From positions 1,488,001 to 1,552,000 of the forward strand of contig NZ_CP120367.1 in assembly GCF_029892045.1 (NCBI RefSeq): 64,000 nt of DNA, given 5' to 3'. Every line of letters starts with the position of its first letter. Position 1 is the first letter of the stretch. The position numbers were made by a program, and so were the translations under genes. The notes below the pieces were generated by a model, which was given only the letters and a program-made list of their open reading frames with translations, searched no databases and was not told the origin of the DNA. This document shows, piece by piece, positions 28,024 to 36,520 of the stretch. Source of the stretch: Sinorhizobium numidicum (lineage in GTDB: Bacteria; Pseudomonadota; Alphaproteobacteria; Rhizobiales; Rhizobiaceae).

Positions 28024-28050
28024 GGCGCGGGCTTTCCACCAACCCGCGCC
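28024..28050 (-). other. Stem-loop between xoxF and xoxG
   Basis: Perfect 8-bp arms GGCGCGGG and CCCGCGCC around an 11-base loop, located between the xoxF stop and the xoxG ATG. No T-run follows on the minus strand, so it is not a classical terminator. It could protect the 3' end of xoxF mRNA and so uncouple the abundance of XoxF from downstream genes. Confidence 0.5.
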
Positions 28051-28074
28051 AATTCCCTGGGCGAAGACTGCCTT

Positions 28075-29877
28075 TTAATTCGGCAGCGAGAACACGGTGA
28101 GCGTGCCGCCGAGCGCAGTGTAGTTGCTGAGGGCGGAATAGCCGCCGACGGCTCCGAGACCGTCATTCGGGTTGGTCAGGCCAGCTGCCAGACCGATACC
28201 GGCCCAGCCGCCGACACCCGAGAGCACGGCCACATACTGCTTGCCGCCATGGGCATAGGTCATCACGTTGCCGATCACTCCGGAAGGCGTCTTGAAGCGA
28301 TAGAGCTCCTTGCCTGTCGCGGCGTCGACCGCCTTCAGATAGCCCTCGAGCGTTCCGTAGAAGACCACATCACCGGCTGTTGCCAGAGCGCCCGACCAGA
28401 CAGAGAACGGTTCCGGCAGGGACCACTTGATTTTGCCTTCCTTGTTGTCCCAGGCAATGAAGTTGCCCATGCCTCCGTGGCTATCTTTCGGCGGGTACAT
28501 CGACAGCGTGGCCCCGACATAGGGCTGGCCGGCGGTGTAGCTTACGCGAAACGGCTCGTAGTCCATGCAGACGTGGTTGGTAGGCACGTAGAACAGCTCG
28601 GTTTTCGGCGAGAAGGCTGCGGGCTGCTGGTCCTTGGTGCCGAGTGCCGCCGGGCAGACACCGGTCGTGTTGGTGTCCTCGCCATTCTGCTCGGTCGAAT
28701 ACTGCGCCACGACCTGCGGCCGGCCATACTTGTCCGACTTCGGATCCATGACCACTTCAGTCGCCCAGTTGACGGTGGGATCGTATTTCTCCGCCACCAG
28801 CAGTTCGCCGGTAACGCTGTCCAGGGTATAGCCGAAGCCGTTGCGGTCGAAATGGGTCAGCAGCTTGCGATCCTTGCCGTCGATCTGCTGCTGCGTCAGG
28901 ATCATCTCGTTGATACCGTCATAGTCCCATTCGTCATGGGGCGTCATCTGGTAGACCCATTTGGCCATGCCGGTATCGACATCGCGCGCCCAGATGGTCA
29001 TCGACCAGCGGTTGTCGCCGGGCCGCTGGGTCGGATTCCAGGTCGAAGGGTTGCCCGATCCGTAATACATCAGGTTCTCTTCGGGATCGTAGGAATACCA
29101 GCCCCAGGTCGTGCCACCGCCGATCTTCCACTGATCGCCTTCCCAGGTGGTCAGGCCGGAGTCCTTACCGACCGGCTTGCCCAGATGGGTGGTTTTTTCG
29201 GGATCCATCAGCGTATCGCTGTCCGGGCCCATGGAGTAACCGCGCCACAGGAGCTTGCCGTCTGCCATCGAATAGGCCGTCACGGAACCGCGAACCCCGA
29301 ACTCCCCGCCGGAAATGCCGACGATGACCTTGTCCTTCACCGGCATGACGGTGGCAGTATTGGTCTCGCCCTTCGCCGGATCGCCGTTCTTGACGCTCCA
29401 GATCACCTTGCCCGTCTTGGCGTCCAACGCCACGACGGTAGTATCAGCCTGATGCAGGAAGATCTTGTTATCGGCATAGGCCACACCGCGATTAACGGTG
29501 TCACAGCACATCACGGGAATGACTTCCGCATCCTGTTTCGGCTCGTAGCGCCAGACGATCTGGCCTTCCTTGCTGAGATCCAGCGCATAAACCGTATTCG
29601 GGAACGGCGTATGAACATACATCATGTCGCCGATGACCAGCGGCGAGCCTTCATGACCGCGCAGAACGCCGGTCGAGAAAGTCCACGCCACCTGCAGTTT
29701 GCTGACATTATCCTTGTTGATCTGGTCGAGTTTGGAGTAGCGCTGGTTGGCATAGTCGCCGGTCTGGATGGCCCATTGGTTGGGGTCATCGATTTGCTTT
29801 TGTAGTTCCGGGTTGGCGAGGGCGACCTGCGCGCCGCCTATCGACATGAAGGCAAGCATTGTAAGAAATCGTTTCAT
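28075..29877 (-). CDS. xoxF: XoxF, lanthanide-dependent PQQ methanol dehydrogenase
   Basis: Oxidises methanol (and probably other short alcohols or formaldehyde) in the periplasm using PQQ. 600 aa with signal peptide ([15 protein letters not shown]). Adjacent cysteines in VMCCDTVN form the characteristic disulfide ring over [16 protein letters not shown] places the catalytic Asp at 318 and the extra lanthanide-coordinating Asp at 320; Ca-dependent MxaF has Ala there. Tryptophan-docking repeats ([27 protein letters not shown]) define the eight-bladed propeller. AAAAGGAGGAAGAA precedes ATG 29877. It lies in an operon with xoxG, xoxJ, adhC and fghA. Confidence 0.97.
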   Translation of the reverse strand: MKRFLTMLAFMSIGGAQVALANPELQKQIDDPNQWAIQTGDYANQRYSKLDQINKDNVSKLQVAWTFSTGVLRGHEGSPLVIGDMMYVHTPFPNTVYALDLSKEGQIVWRYEPKQDAEVIPVMCCDTVNRGVAYADNKIFLHQADTTVVALDAKTGKVIWSVKNGDPAKGETNTATVMPVKDKVIVGISGGEFGVRGSVTAYSMADGKLLWRGYSMGPDSDTLMDPEKTTHLGKPVGKDSGLTTWEGDQWKIGGGTTWGWYSYDPEENLMYYGSGNPSTWNPTQRPGDNRWSMTIWARDVDTGMAKWVYQMTPHDEWDYDGINEMILTQQQIDGKDRKLLTHFDRNGFGYTLDSVTGELLVAEKYDPTVNWATEVVMDPKSDKYGRPQVVAQYSTEQNGEDTNTTGVCPAALGTKDQQPAAFSPKTELFYVPTNHVCMDYEPFRVSYTAGQPYVGATLSMYPPKDSHGGMGNFIAWDNKEGKIKWSLPEPFSVWSGALATAGDVVFYGTLEGYLKAVDAATGKELYRFKTPSGVIGNVMTYAHGGKQYVAVLSGVGGWAGIGLAAGLTNPNDGLGAVGGYSALSNYTALGGTLTVFSLPN

Positions 29878-30057
29878 TTCTTCCTCCTTTTGAGTGCTGC
29901 CGATCAGGGCCATCACCCTCCTCGCCCCGGGAAAACCTTGCGGTCTCCTCTTTCCCGGTATCGGCTTGCGACACTGTTCCCCATGGGCTTGGCAAAGATT
30001 CATGCCCTGCCGGGGCCGCCTTCCACCTGCTGGTGTTTCCGCTCCTCCTCTTCGCGT

Positions 30058-30471
30058 TTAAGGAAACGTCGCCAAATATGCGATCAGATCGGCGCGCTCC
30101 TGATCCTTGCGCAATCCCGCAAAGGTCATCTTGGTGCCGGGCACGAACCCTTTCGGGTTGGTCAAAAACTCACCGATCTTGTCCGGCGTCCAGATCAACC
30201 CGGCCTCGGCCTCCTTGCTCATCGCGGCGGAGTAGGAGAACCCTTCGGCTTTCCCGGCCGGCCGGCCGATTACGCCGGTCAGCGCGGGGCCGGCCTTCGA
30301 TTTGGCATCCGGACCGATCGCATGACAGGCCTGACACTTGCGAAATACTTTCTCGCCGGCCGCTGGATCGCCCGCTGCGGGATCCAGCGCAAGTGCCGGC
30401 GCAACCACGCCTGCAAAAGCTCCGCCGAATACGACTACAGCCGCCGTTAGGACACCAAGTCTTGAAGCCAT
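30058..30471 (-). CDS. Class I cytochrome c
   Basis: 137 aa periplasmic cytochrome c2/c550-like protein. Signal region VLTAAVVVFGGAFAGVVAPA, haem motif CQACH near residue 46, GPALTGVIGRPAG after it, and GTKMTFAGL near 112 supplying the Met ligand, with the closing ADLIAYLATF helix. It sits between fghA and xoxF in the same operon, so it is a candidate carrier from XoxG to a terminal oxidase. The gap to xoxF is 180 bases. Confidence 0.9.
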   Translation of the reverse strand: MASRLGVLTAAVVVFGGAFAGVVAPALALDPAAGDPAAGEKVFRKCQACHAIGPDAKSKAGPALTGVIGRPAGKAEGFSYSAAMSKEAEAGLIWTPDKIGEFLTNPKGFVPGTKMTFAGLRKDQERADLIAYLATFP

Positions 30472-30484
30472 TCGTTCCTCTCCC

Positions 30485-31315
30485 TTAGGCGGCGTTCAGC
30501 CGCTCTGCATGCCAGCGCACGTGGTCTTCGCCGAAGCTCGCCACGAAGTAGTAGCTATGATCGTATCCCGCCTGCATTCTGAGGACGCCGGCCTGCCGCC
30601 GCTCCGCCAGCAGCCGGGCCATTGCCTCGGGTTGCAGCTGCCCCAGGAACTGGTCGGCCGAGCCCTGGTCGATCAGGACATCGCCCTGCCAGCCGAGTTC
30701 GCTCAAGAGCAGGCAGGCGTCGTAATTGCCCCAATGGGCCTCGTCGTCGCCGAGATAGGCCGAAAACTGCTTGCGGCCCCAGTCAGACCGGGTCGGATTG
30801 ACGATCGGCGCAAAGGCCGAAACCGAGCGGAACAATTCCGGATTGCGAAAGGCGATCGTCAGCGCGCCATGGCCGCCCATCGAATGCCCGGTGATGCCGT
30901 TGACGCCGTTGACCGGCAAGTGCTCCTGCAGTAGGGCGGGCAATTCGGTGACGATGTAATCGTACATCCGGTAGTGCCGTGCCCAGGGCTTCTGCGTCGC
31001 ATTGACATAGAACCCCGCGCCCTGACCGAGATCATAGGCTTGGTCGTCGGCGACGCCTTCGCCGCGCGGCGACGTGTCGGGGAAGACCAGCGCTAGCCCC
31101 TGCTCCGCCGCGTGCCGCTGCAGGCCCGCCTTGGTCATGGCATTCTCATGGGTACATGTCAGCCCCGAGAGATACCATAAGAGCGGGACCGGACGCGTCC
31201 GCGCCTGCGGCGGCATATAGAGGCCGAATGTCATCTCGACGCCACAAACCTCGGACGCGTGCCGGTAAACCGACTGGGTCCCGCCGAAACATTGGTTTTG
31301 CGTTACAAGTTCCAT
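30485..31315 (-). CDS. fghA: S-formylglutathione hydrolase
   Basis: Esterase-D family serine hydrolase releasing formate and glutathione from S-formylglutathione. Diagnostic segments are LLWYLSGLTCTHENAMTKAG near 47, GFYVNATQKPWARHYRMYDY near 110, the nucleophile GHSMGGHGALT near 150 and the C-terminal YDHSYYFVASF with the catalytic His. ATG 31315 is chosen because it starts family sequence (MELVTQNQCFGG). 276 aa. Nine bases downstream of adhC, in the expected order for glutathione-dependent formaldehyde oxidation. Confidence 0.95.
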   Translation of the reverse strand: MELVTQNQCFGGTQSVYRHASEVCGVEMTFGLYMPPQARTRPVPLLWYLSGLTCTHENAMTKAGLQRHAAEQGLALVFPDTSPRGEGVADDQAYDLGQGAGFYVNATQKPWARHYRMYDYIVTELPALLQEHLPVNGVNGITGHSMGGHGALTIAFRNPELFRSVSAFAPIVNPTRSDWGRKQFSAYLGDDEAHWGNYDACLLLSELGWQGDVLIDQGSADQFLGQLQPEAMARLLAERRQAGVLRMQAGYDHSYYFVASFGEDHVRWHAERLNAA

Positions 31316-31323
31316 CTTGACGC

Positions 31324-32451
31324 TCAATACAGGACGACGCTGCGGATGCTTTCGCCCGAATGCATCAGCTCGAAGCCCCTGTTGATGTCGTCGAGCGGCA
31401 TCGTGTGGGTGATCATCGGGTCGATCTCGATCTTGCCTTCCATGTACCAGTCGACGATCCTCGGCACGTCGGTGCGGCCGCGGGCGCCGCCGAAGGCGGT
31501 GCCCATCCAGGAGCGGCCGGTGACCAGCTGGAACGGCCGTGTCGCAATCTCCTGGCCGGCGCCGGCAACGCCGATGACCACCGACTTGCCCCAGCCGCGA
31601 TGCGAGGCCTCGAGCGCCTGGCGCATCACCTTGGTGTTGCCGGTGCAGTCGAAGGTGTAGTCGGCGCCGCCGATCTGGTCGGCGCCGCGCTTCGTCAGGT
31701 TGACGAGGTAGGGGACGATGTCGTCGCCGACCTCCTTCGGATTGACGAAATGGGTCATGCCGAAGCGCTCGCCCCATTCCTTCTTGTCGTTGTTGAGGTC
31801 GACGCCGATGATCATGTCGGCACCGGCAAGCCGAAGCCCCTGGATGACATTGAGGCCGATGCCGCCGAGGCCGAAGACGATGGCGGTCGAGCCGATCTCG
31901 ACTCGTGCCGTATTGATCACCGCGCCGATGCCGGTGGTGACGCCGCAGCCGATGTAGCAGATCTTGTCGAACGGGGCGTCGGGGTTGACCTTGGCGACGG
32001 CGATCTCCGGCAGCACGGTGAAATTGGCAAAGGTCGAGCAGCCCATATAGTGGTGGATCTTGTCCTTGCCGATCGAGAACCGCGAGGTGCCGTCCGGCAT
32101 CAGCCCTTGCCCTTGCGTGGCGCGGATGGCGGTGCAGAGATTGGTCTTACGGGAAAGGCACGAGGGGCAGGCACGGCATTCCGGCGTATAGAGCGGAATG
32201 ACGTGGTCGCCCTTCTTCACGCTGGTGACGCCCGGGCCGACATCGACGACGATGCCGGCGCCCTCATGACCGAGGATCGCCGGAAACAGCCCTTCCGGAT
32301 CGGCACCGGACAGGGTGAAATCGTCGGTGTGGCAGATGCCGGTCGCCTTCACCTCGACCAGCACCTCGCCGGCCCGCGGTCCCTCGAGCTCGACTTCGGT
32401 GACAACAAGGGGTTTTCCGGCTTCAACAGCCAGAGCAGCGCGTGTGCGCAT
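31324..32451 (-). CDS. adhC: S-(hydroxymethyl)glutathione dehydrogenase (class III ADH)
   Basis: NAD-dependent zinc alcohol dehydrogenase converting S-hydroxymethylglutathione to S-formylglutathione. The catalytic zinc segment is GICHTDDFTLSG near 45, followed by GHEGAGIV near 67. The structural zinc site CRACPSCLSRKTNLC has four Cys near 96-110. The Rossmann motif GLGGIGLNVIQG is near 195, and the class III C terminus EGKIEIDPMITH is present. 375 aa. ATG 32451 follows GGGAGGCATTTC. First gene of the adhC-fghA-cyt c-xoxFGJ operon. The symbol flhA or gfd is also used. Confidence 0.95.
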   Translation of the reverse strand: MRTRAALAVEAGKPLVVTEVELEGPRAGEVLVEVKATGICHTDDFTLSGADPEGLFPAILGHEGAGIVVDVGPGVTSVKKGDHVIPLYTPECRACPSCLSRKTNLCTAIRATQGQGLMPDGTSRFSIGKDKIHHYMGCSTFANFTVLPEIAVAKVNPDAPFDKICYIGCGVTTGIGAVINTARVEIGSTAIVFGLGGIGLNVIQGLRLAGADMIIGVDLNNDKKEWGERFGMTHFVNPKEVGDDIVPYLVNLTKRGADQIGGADYTFDCTGNTKVMRQALEASHRGWGKSVVIGVAGAGQEIATRPFQLVTGRSWMGTAFGGARGRTDVPRIVDWYMEGKIEIDPMITHTMPLDDINRGFELMHSGESIRSVVLY

Positions 32452-32623
32452 GAAATGCCTCCCGGTAACTGCGTTATGTAGGGGTCGCCTTATGCGGCGT
32501 TGTCTGAAGATTACAGACGGGCCAAGCGCAATGACAATTGCGACCTTAGTGTGTAAATCGCCACCTTTGGCTTCTCCCTTAGTGCGCCTATACTGACGCT
32601 CGTTCGAACAGGGAGACACGAAG
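32452..32623. promoter_or_regulatory. Divergent promoter region, adhC and exported orphan
   Basis: 172 bases between the starts of the minus-strand adhC-xox operon and the plus-strand gene at 32624. It must carry promoters in both directions. I could not assign -35/-10 elements or an operator with confidence. Confidence 0.5.
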
Positions 32624-33229
32624 ATGAGAGCCGCCTGTCATGCGCTTGGTCTGGCGCTTTGCCTAACGCAAGCTCCCGGCATTGCAGGCGCCGCGGATTT
32701 TTCCGATCCCGACTGGCCGTGCATTCAGCGCAAGGTCGAGAACCTGTCGGCGAGCCTGATGTGGCCGGCGCCGGTAACACGCATGCCACTTACGCCTGCG
32801 GCAAACGATCTCGTGGCGACCCTGTCGCTTCGGCGGGTCACGCTGGAAGAGGCAGAGGCCCATGTCCGGGCCTTCGTCGAGAAGACTGCTCCGGTGGACG
32901 GCCAACTGCTCGGCAATATCTTCCACGGCGTGTTTGAGAACCTCGCCGACAACCGGCAACGGCTGATCGCAGGGATTACCCGCTATTCTCGCAGCCAGAT
33001 CGCACTGTCCTCCCGGATCGACGGCAGCCGGGTCGAGATGGCGAAGCTGACGGGCGAAACGAAACCTGATTTCGACCGTATCGACAAGCTGGAGGAACAG
33101 ATGGACTGGGATGAACGCATCTACCGCGATCGCTCGCAGGCGCTCACCTATGTCTGCGAAACGCCGGTGCTTCTGGAAAAACGCGCCTATGCGATTGCCC
33201 AGATCCTGCTCAAGCATATGCCGCATTAA
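32624..33229 (+). CDS. Exported protein of unknown function
   Basis: 201 aa with a signal peptide (ALGLALCLTQAPGIAGA) and a mainly helical mature part (TLEEAEAHVRAFVEKTAPVD, DFDRIDKLEEQMDWDERIYR). Two cysteines, in WPCIQRK and TYVCETP, could form a disulfide. CAGGGAGACACGAAG precedes the ATG. It is divergent from adhC and convergent with the metallohydrolase gene, so it is probably part of the quinoprotein island. I do not recognise a family. Confidence 0.8.
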   Translation: MRAACHALGLALCLTQAPGIAGAADFSDPDWPCIQRKVENLSASLMWPAPVTRMPLTPAANDLVATLSLRRVTLEEAEAHVRAFVEKTAPVDGQLLGNIFHGVFENLADNRQRLIAGITRYSRSQIALSSRIDGSRVEMAKLTGETKPDFDRIDKLEEQMDWDERIYRDRSQALTYVCETPVLLEKRAYAIAQILLKHMPH

Positions 33230-33238
33230 GCCATACTG

Positions 33239-34303
33239 CTACGGGTCCCACTCCAGCTCCGTATAGGCAACCGTGGCGTTGCGTGGGTTGAAGAGATCAA
33301 ACAGTTGCCATCGACCCGCCTCGCTCCGGCCTATCGCCTCGGTCGCCGGCCCAAGCGCCAACCCATCGGCAAGTGCCCTCTGCGTATCGGCCTCCAGCAC
33401 GCCGAGATAGCGCTCGAGCGGCTCAGCCGCCTGCGGCCAGTCGAGCAGCGGCCCGCCGTGGCCGGGCACGACCCGGCGCGCAGGAAGCGCCTTCATCCGT
33501 GAAAGAACGGCAAGCCAGCCGCGTAACGAGCCGTCGAGAGCCGGCGTGTGCGTGTCGAACAGCAGATCGCCGGCGAAGAGTATGCCGGAGGTCCGGTCAA
33601 AAACCGTCAGATCGGTGGCGGTATGCGCAGACGGCCATGCCCGGAGCTCCAGCACCCTGCCGCCGAGGTCGATCACCTCCTGTTCCGCGATCACCCGATC
33701 GGGCACGGGTGCCCGACTGCCGAGGAATGCCGCCTCGCCGATCAGCCGGGCAAAATTTGCCCGGTAGTTTTCGGCGCGATCGGCAAGCGCCCGCGGCAGG
33801 TTGGCCTGGCCAAGGATCACCGCCCCCGCCTCGCGAAGCGGCTCGGCGCCGAAAACGTGATCCGGATGCATATGCGTGAGGATCAGATGGGCAATCGGCA
33901 GGGCACTGCGTTCCCGGATCGCCAGATAGACCTCTTCGCCCACCTTGCGGGAGCCGCCGGCATCGATCACGGCGATGCTGCGCGAGCCGACAACGAAGGC
34001 AATATTGGAAACGTCGCCGACATTGGCCGGGTCCGGCTCCGCCACAGCGCCGCGATGCACGAAGACGCCGGGGGCCGCCTCGCTGAAGTAGAGGGCCGAG
34101 GTCGGCCTGGGCGCGCAGAATGGCAAGCCCTCCTCCTTCGCGCCGACCGGCTGGCGCGGAACCAGACGCGACGTGCGCTCGCAGGCCGCTTTCGTCTCGG
34201 CCGCAAAGCCGGGCAGCAGTGCGGTCCGGCAGGTCTCACCCGGCAGCGGCGCTTTGACGCCGGCGGCCGCAAGCATGCACATTGTCACGAACGCCTCGAA
34301 CAC
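33239..34303 (-). CDS. Quinoprotein-associated metallo-beta-lactamase-fold hydrolase
   Basis: 354 aa SoxH-like metallohydrolase. The zinc motif THMHPDH is near residue 151, with SAHTATDLTVF and the VVPGHGGPLLD motif after it. The N-terminal region (FEAFVTMCMLAAAGVKA, then ETCRTALLPGF) is typical of the quinoprotein relay system zinc metallohydrolases (TIGR04559-like, from memory). GTG 34303 is selected because GGGAGGTTGAAC precedes it; the TTG at 34333 has none. Probably periplasmic. It is divergent from the SoxYZ-like gene, its likely functional partner. Confidence 0.85.
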   Translation of the reverse strand: MFEAFVTMCMLAAAGVKAPLPGETCRTALLPGFAAETKAACERTSRLVPRQPVGAKEEGLPFCAPRPTSALYFSEAAPGVFVHRGAVAEPDPANVGDVSNIAFVVGSRSIAVIDAGGSRKVGEEVYLAIRERSALPIAHLILTHMHPDHVFGAEPLREAGAVILGQANLPRALADRAENYRANFARLIGEAAFLGSRAPVPDRVIAEQEVIDLGGRVLELRAWPSAHTATDLTVFDRTSGILFAGDLLFDTHTPALDGSLRGWLAVLSRMKALPARRVVPGHGGPLLDWPQAAEPLERYLGVLEADTQRALADGLALGPATEAIGRSEAGRWQLFDLFNPRNATVAYTELEWDP

Positions 34304-34463
34304 GTTCAACCTCCCGTTGCCAGCGACCTGCAAAGCCTGCGTCCGCCCGTCTGACCCCGCAACACATCCGAAAGGCTTGGTTCTGTTCGTTAGGCTTTCG
34401 TCCTAAACTGGCGCGGCCCGACCCGGAGTCGTGCCCTGTCCTTGAAAACGGGGGCTTTGAACC

Positions 34464-35276
34464 ATGAAGCTCATGTTCGCCGGTTTTTCCGTCATGCTGG
34501 CGGCAAGCCTCGCATCCGCCCAGCAGGAGACGCCCGACAATCCGCTTGTCGAAGGCCCCACTTGGAACGAACTAAAAGACGATATCGTCGGCAAGACGGC
34601 CATTCTCGACGGCGCCGCCCTATTCTCCGTCACGGCCCCCTACCGCGCCAATGATGCCGCCACGGTGCCTGTCACGATCGAGCAAACGGAGCCGGCGGCC
34701 GGCCCGATCGATTCCATCAAGCTGGTGATCGACGAGAACCCCGCGCCGCTGGCCGCAGAAATCCGCTTCGGCCGTGCCATGGCGCCGCTCAAATTCGAAA
34801 CCCGCGTCCGCGTCAACCAGTATTCCAACATCCGTGTCATTGCCGAGACACCGCAAGGCAGCTTCATGAACGGCCGCTTCGTCAAAGCCTCGGGTGGCTG
34901 CTCGGCGCCGGCCACGAAGGATCCCGTCGCGGCCCTGAACGGCATGGGAGAGATGCGGGTGAAACTCTTCGACGGTGAGACGCCGACGTCGAACGCCCGC
35001 CGTGAGGCGCAGATCATGATCCGCCATCCGAACTATTCCGGCCTGCAGCGCGACCAGATCACCCAACTGTTCATCAGTGCGCATTTCATTACCCAACTCG
35101 AGGTGAAGCAGGGCGACGACCTGCTGTTTGCGCTCGACGGCGGGATTTCGGTCAGCGAGAATCCGGTGTTCCGCTTCAGCTATACCGACAACGGCGCAAC
35201 GGACTTCACCGTCCATGCCGTCGATACGGAGGGCAATGTCTTCGACCGTGTTTTGCCGAAGACACCGCCCGTCTAG
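34464..35276 (+). CDS. Quinoprotein-associated SoxYZ-like carrier protein
   Basis: 270 aa exported protein (signal GFSVMLAASLASA). The N-terminal half resembles SoxY (SIKLVIDENPAPLAAEIRFG) with a conserved SGGCSAP cysteine near 150, where SoxY has its carrier Cys. The C-terminal half resembles SoxZ (IMIRHPNYSGLQRDQ, then ISVSENPVFRFSYTDNGA). It therefore fits the fused SoxYZ-like carrier family found with quinoprotein dehydrogenases. Divergent from the metallohydrolase. The carried group is unknown. Confidence 0.88.
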   Translation: MKLMFAGFSVMLAASLASAQQETPDNPLVEGPTWNELKDDIVGKTAILDGAALFSVTAPYRANDAATVPVTIEQTEPAAGPIDSIKLVIDENPAPLAAEIRFGRAMAPLKFETRVRVNQYSNIRVIAETPQGSFMNGRFVKASGGCSAPATKDPVAALNGMGEMRVKLFDGETPTSNARREAQIMIRHPNYSGLQRDQITQLFISAHFITQLEVKQGDDLLFALDGGISVSENPVFRFSYTDNGATDFTVHAVDTEGNVFDRVLPKTPPV

Positions 35277-35378
35277 AGCATCCCGCTTTCAAGCGGAACC
35301 GCTGAAAGCGGACAAGATGCTCTAGAATCTAGAGTGCTAGAGCGTCCTTTGTGCGTTCACTTGAACGCACGGCGCTCT
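35273..35378. repeat. Two tandem rhizobial palindromes (partial RIME-like)
   Basis: The first palindrome is at 35273-35324 (TAGAGCATCCCGCTTTCAAG to its complement ending GATGCTCTA) and starts within the stop codon region of the SoxYZ-like gene. The second, at 35339-35378, is AGAGCGTCCTTTGTGCG to CGCACGGCGCTCT and resembles only the first half of the RIME unit. Either could terminate transcription between the convergent genes. Confidence 0.6.
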
Positions 35379-35388
35379 GGAGCGTGGG

Positions 35389-35742
35389 TCAGAAGCACAG
35401 TATCTCCGCCTCTGCCTGGGCGCGTCTCAGATCGGCCACCATAGTGCGGGGCACGACCGCCGACTTGAACATGGCCATCTGTTCGCCGCCCGCCTGCTGG
35501 AGCGAGAGCACCGCTTCGGCTTCGGCATATTTGCGATAAGGCAGGATGGAAGCGATCACGTCGATCGAGCAGGCACATTGGCGCAACACCGTCCGGTTCT
35601 GGCCGTTGGCCGCCATGCAACCGAACACATAGTCGGCCCGGGCCTCCGTCGGATAGTCGTTCAGGCGCTGCGACATGCTTTGCCCGCCGGCCGGCACCGC
35701 CGCTGCGACGATCGCCAGCGCCGATATGGCGGCCCGCATCAT
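35389..35742 (-). CDS. Small exported protein of unknown function
   Basis: 117 aa. Signal peptide (AISALAIVAAAVPAGG) and four Cys in the mature part (FGCMAANG, RQCACSID, EILCF). ATG 35742 overlaps the stop of the upstream gene (ATGA), so they form one operon. The cysteine pattern suggests disulfides or metal or haem binding, but there is no CxxCH. I do not recognise a family. It belongs to the quinoprotein island by position. Confidence 0.75.
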   Translation of the reverse strand: MMRAAISALAIVAAAVPAGGQSMSQRLNDYPTEARADYVFGCMAANGQNRTVLRQCACSIDVIASILPYRKYAEAEAVLSLQQAGGEQMAMFKSAVVPRTMVADLRRAQAEAEILCF

Positions 35743-36416
35743 GGCCGGCCCTCCCCCGCCGCTTTCAGGGTAATGGCATTCGAATAGCCGACCTCCGCCC
35801 CGCCGGCGGCCGCAGGAACGGTGGCAACCAGCGAATAGTACCAGCCAGGAATGTCTTCCGAGACGGTGACGGCGAGCGCCAGTTCGGAAAACCGCCCCAT
35901 CCGCTCGCGCGCCTTGTCGTTCGTGAACGGCCGGATCGTCACCTCCCGCGCGGCGATGTCGCGGTTCTGGTAGTCGAGCGACACGGGCACGACTTGCGCA
36001 TCCCGCAGCAGGGCCTCCTTGATCCGGTTGCGCATATAGAAGGGGCTGCCGCCCGATTGAAGGGCGACATCGGCAAGCACGCTTTCAAGGAAATACATGA
36101 TGACGGGATTGCCGACCGAGACCGGATAATTGCCAAGCCCGCGGGACCGGGTGCCCTGATACAGCGTCAGGGCGACATTGTCGTCGGGTTGGATCTTCAG
36201 CCCGATGCTGAAGCTACCGTCTGCCCGCCCTTCGTCGGCACCAGATATGACCCTGTTGTAGACGAGCGTGCTTTGGCTGGCTTCGCCGCCGCCCGGCACC
36301 CCCTCGAGCCCCTTCAGCGCGGCCGACCGGAAGAGAAGCTCGTAAGTTTCGGCAGCCGCCAACGGCCCGTGGCCTATTCCGAGCAGGAACAGAGCAAGCA
36401 GAAGAAGAGTACGCAT
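35739..36416 (-). CDS. Exported protein of unknown function
   Basis: 225 aa with signal peptide (LLLLALFLLGIGHGPLAAA). The mature part is beta-rich (SQSTLVYNRVISGADEGRAD, GSFSIGLKIQPDDNVALTLY, LALAVTVSEDIPGWYYSLVA). GGGAGGTCTGCG precedes ATG 36416; the much longer open frame upstream is a GC-rich artefact. Translationally coupled to the four-Cys protein downstream. No family recognised. Confidence 0.78.
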   Translation of the reverse strand: MRTLLLLALFLLGIGHGPLAAAETYELLFRSAALKGLEGVPGGGEASQSTLVYNRVISGADEGRADGSFSIGLKIQPDDNVALTLYQGTRSRGLGNYPVSVGNPVIMYFLESVLADVALQSGGSPFYMRNRIKEALLRDAQVVPVSLDYQNRDIAAREVTIRPFTNDKARERMGRFSELALAVTVSEDIPGWYYSLVATVPAAAGGAEVGYSNAITLKAAGEGRP

Positions 36417-36520
36417 CGCAGACCTCCCGTTTTGGGCCCTGTTTCCGGGCTCCCGTTTGTTGGCGAGAAGCCTAGCAGTGGCTGCGGCAATGTCACCGGA
36501 GACCTTTGTCTGTGTTTGTT

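Noticed and set aside
29878..30057. Possible riboswitch or leader upstream of xoxF
   Set aside because: Short GC stems can be drawn, but no known motif was recognised, and the stretch may simply be an operon spacer.
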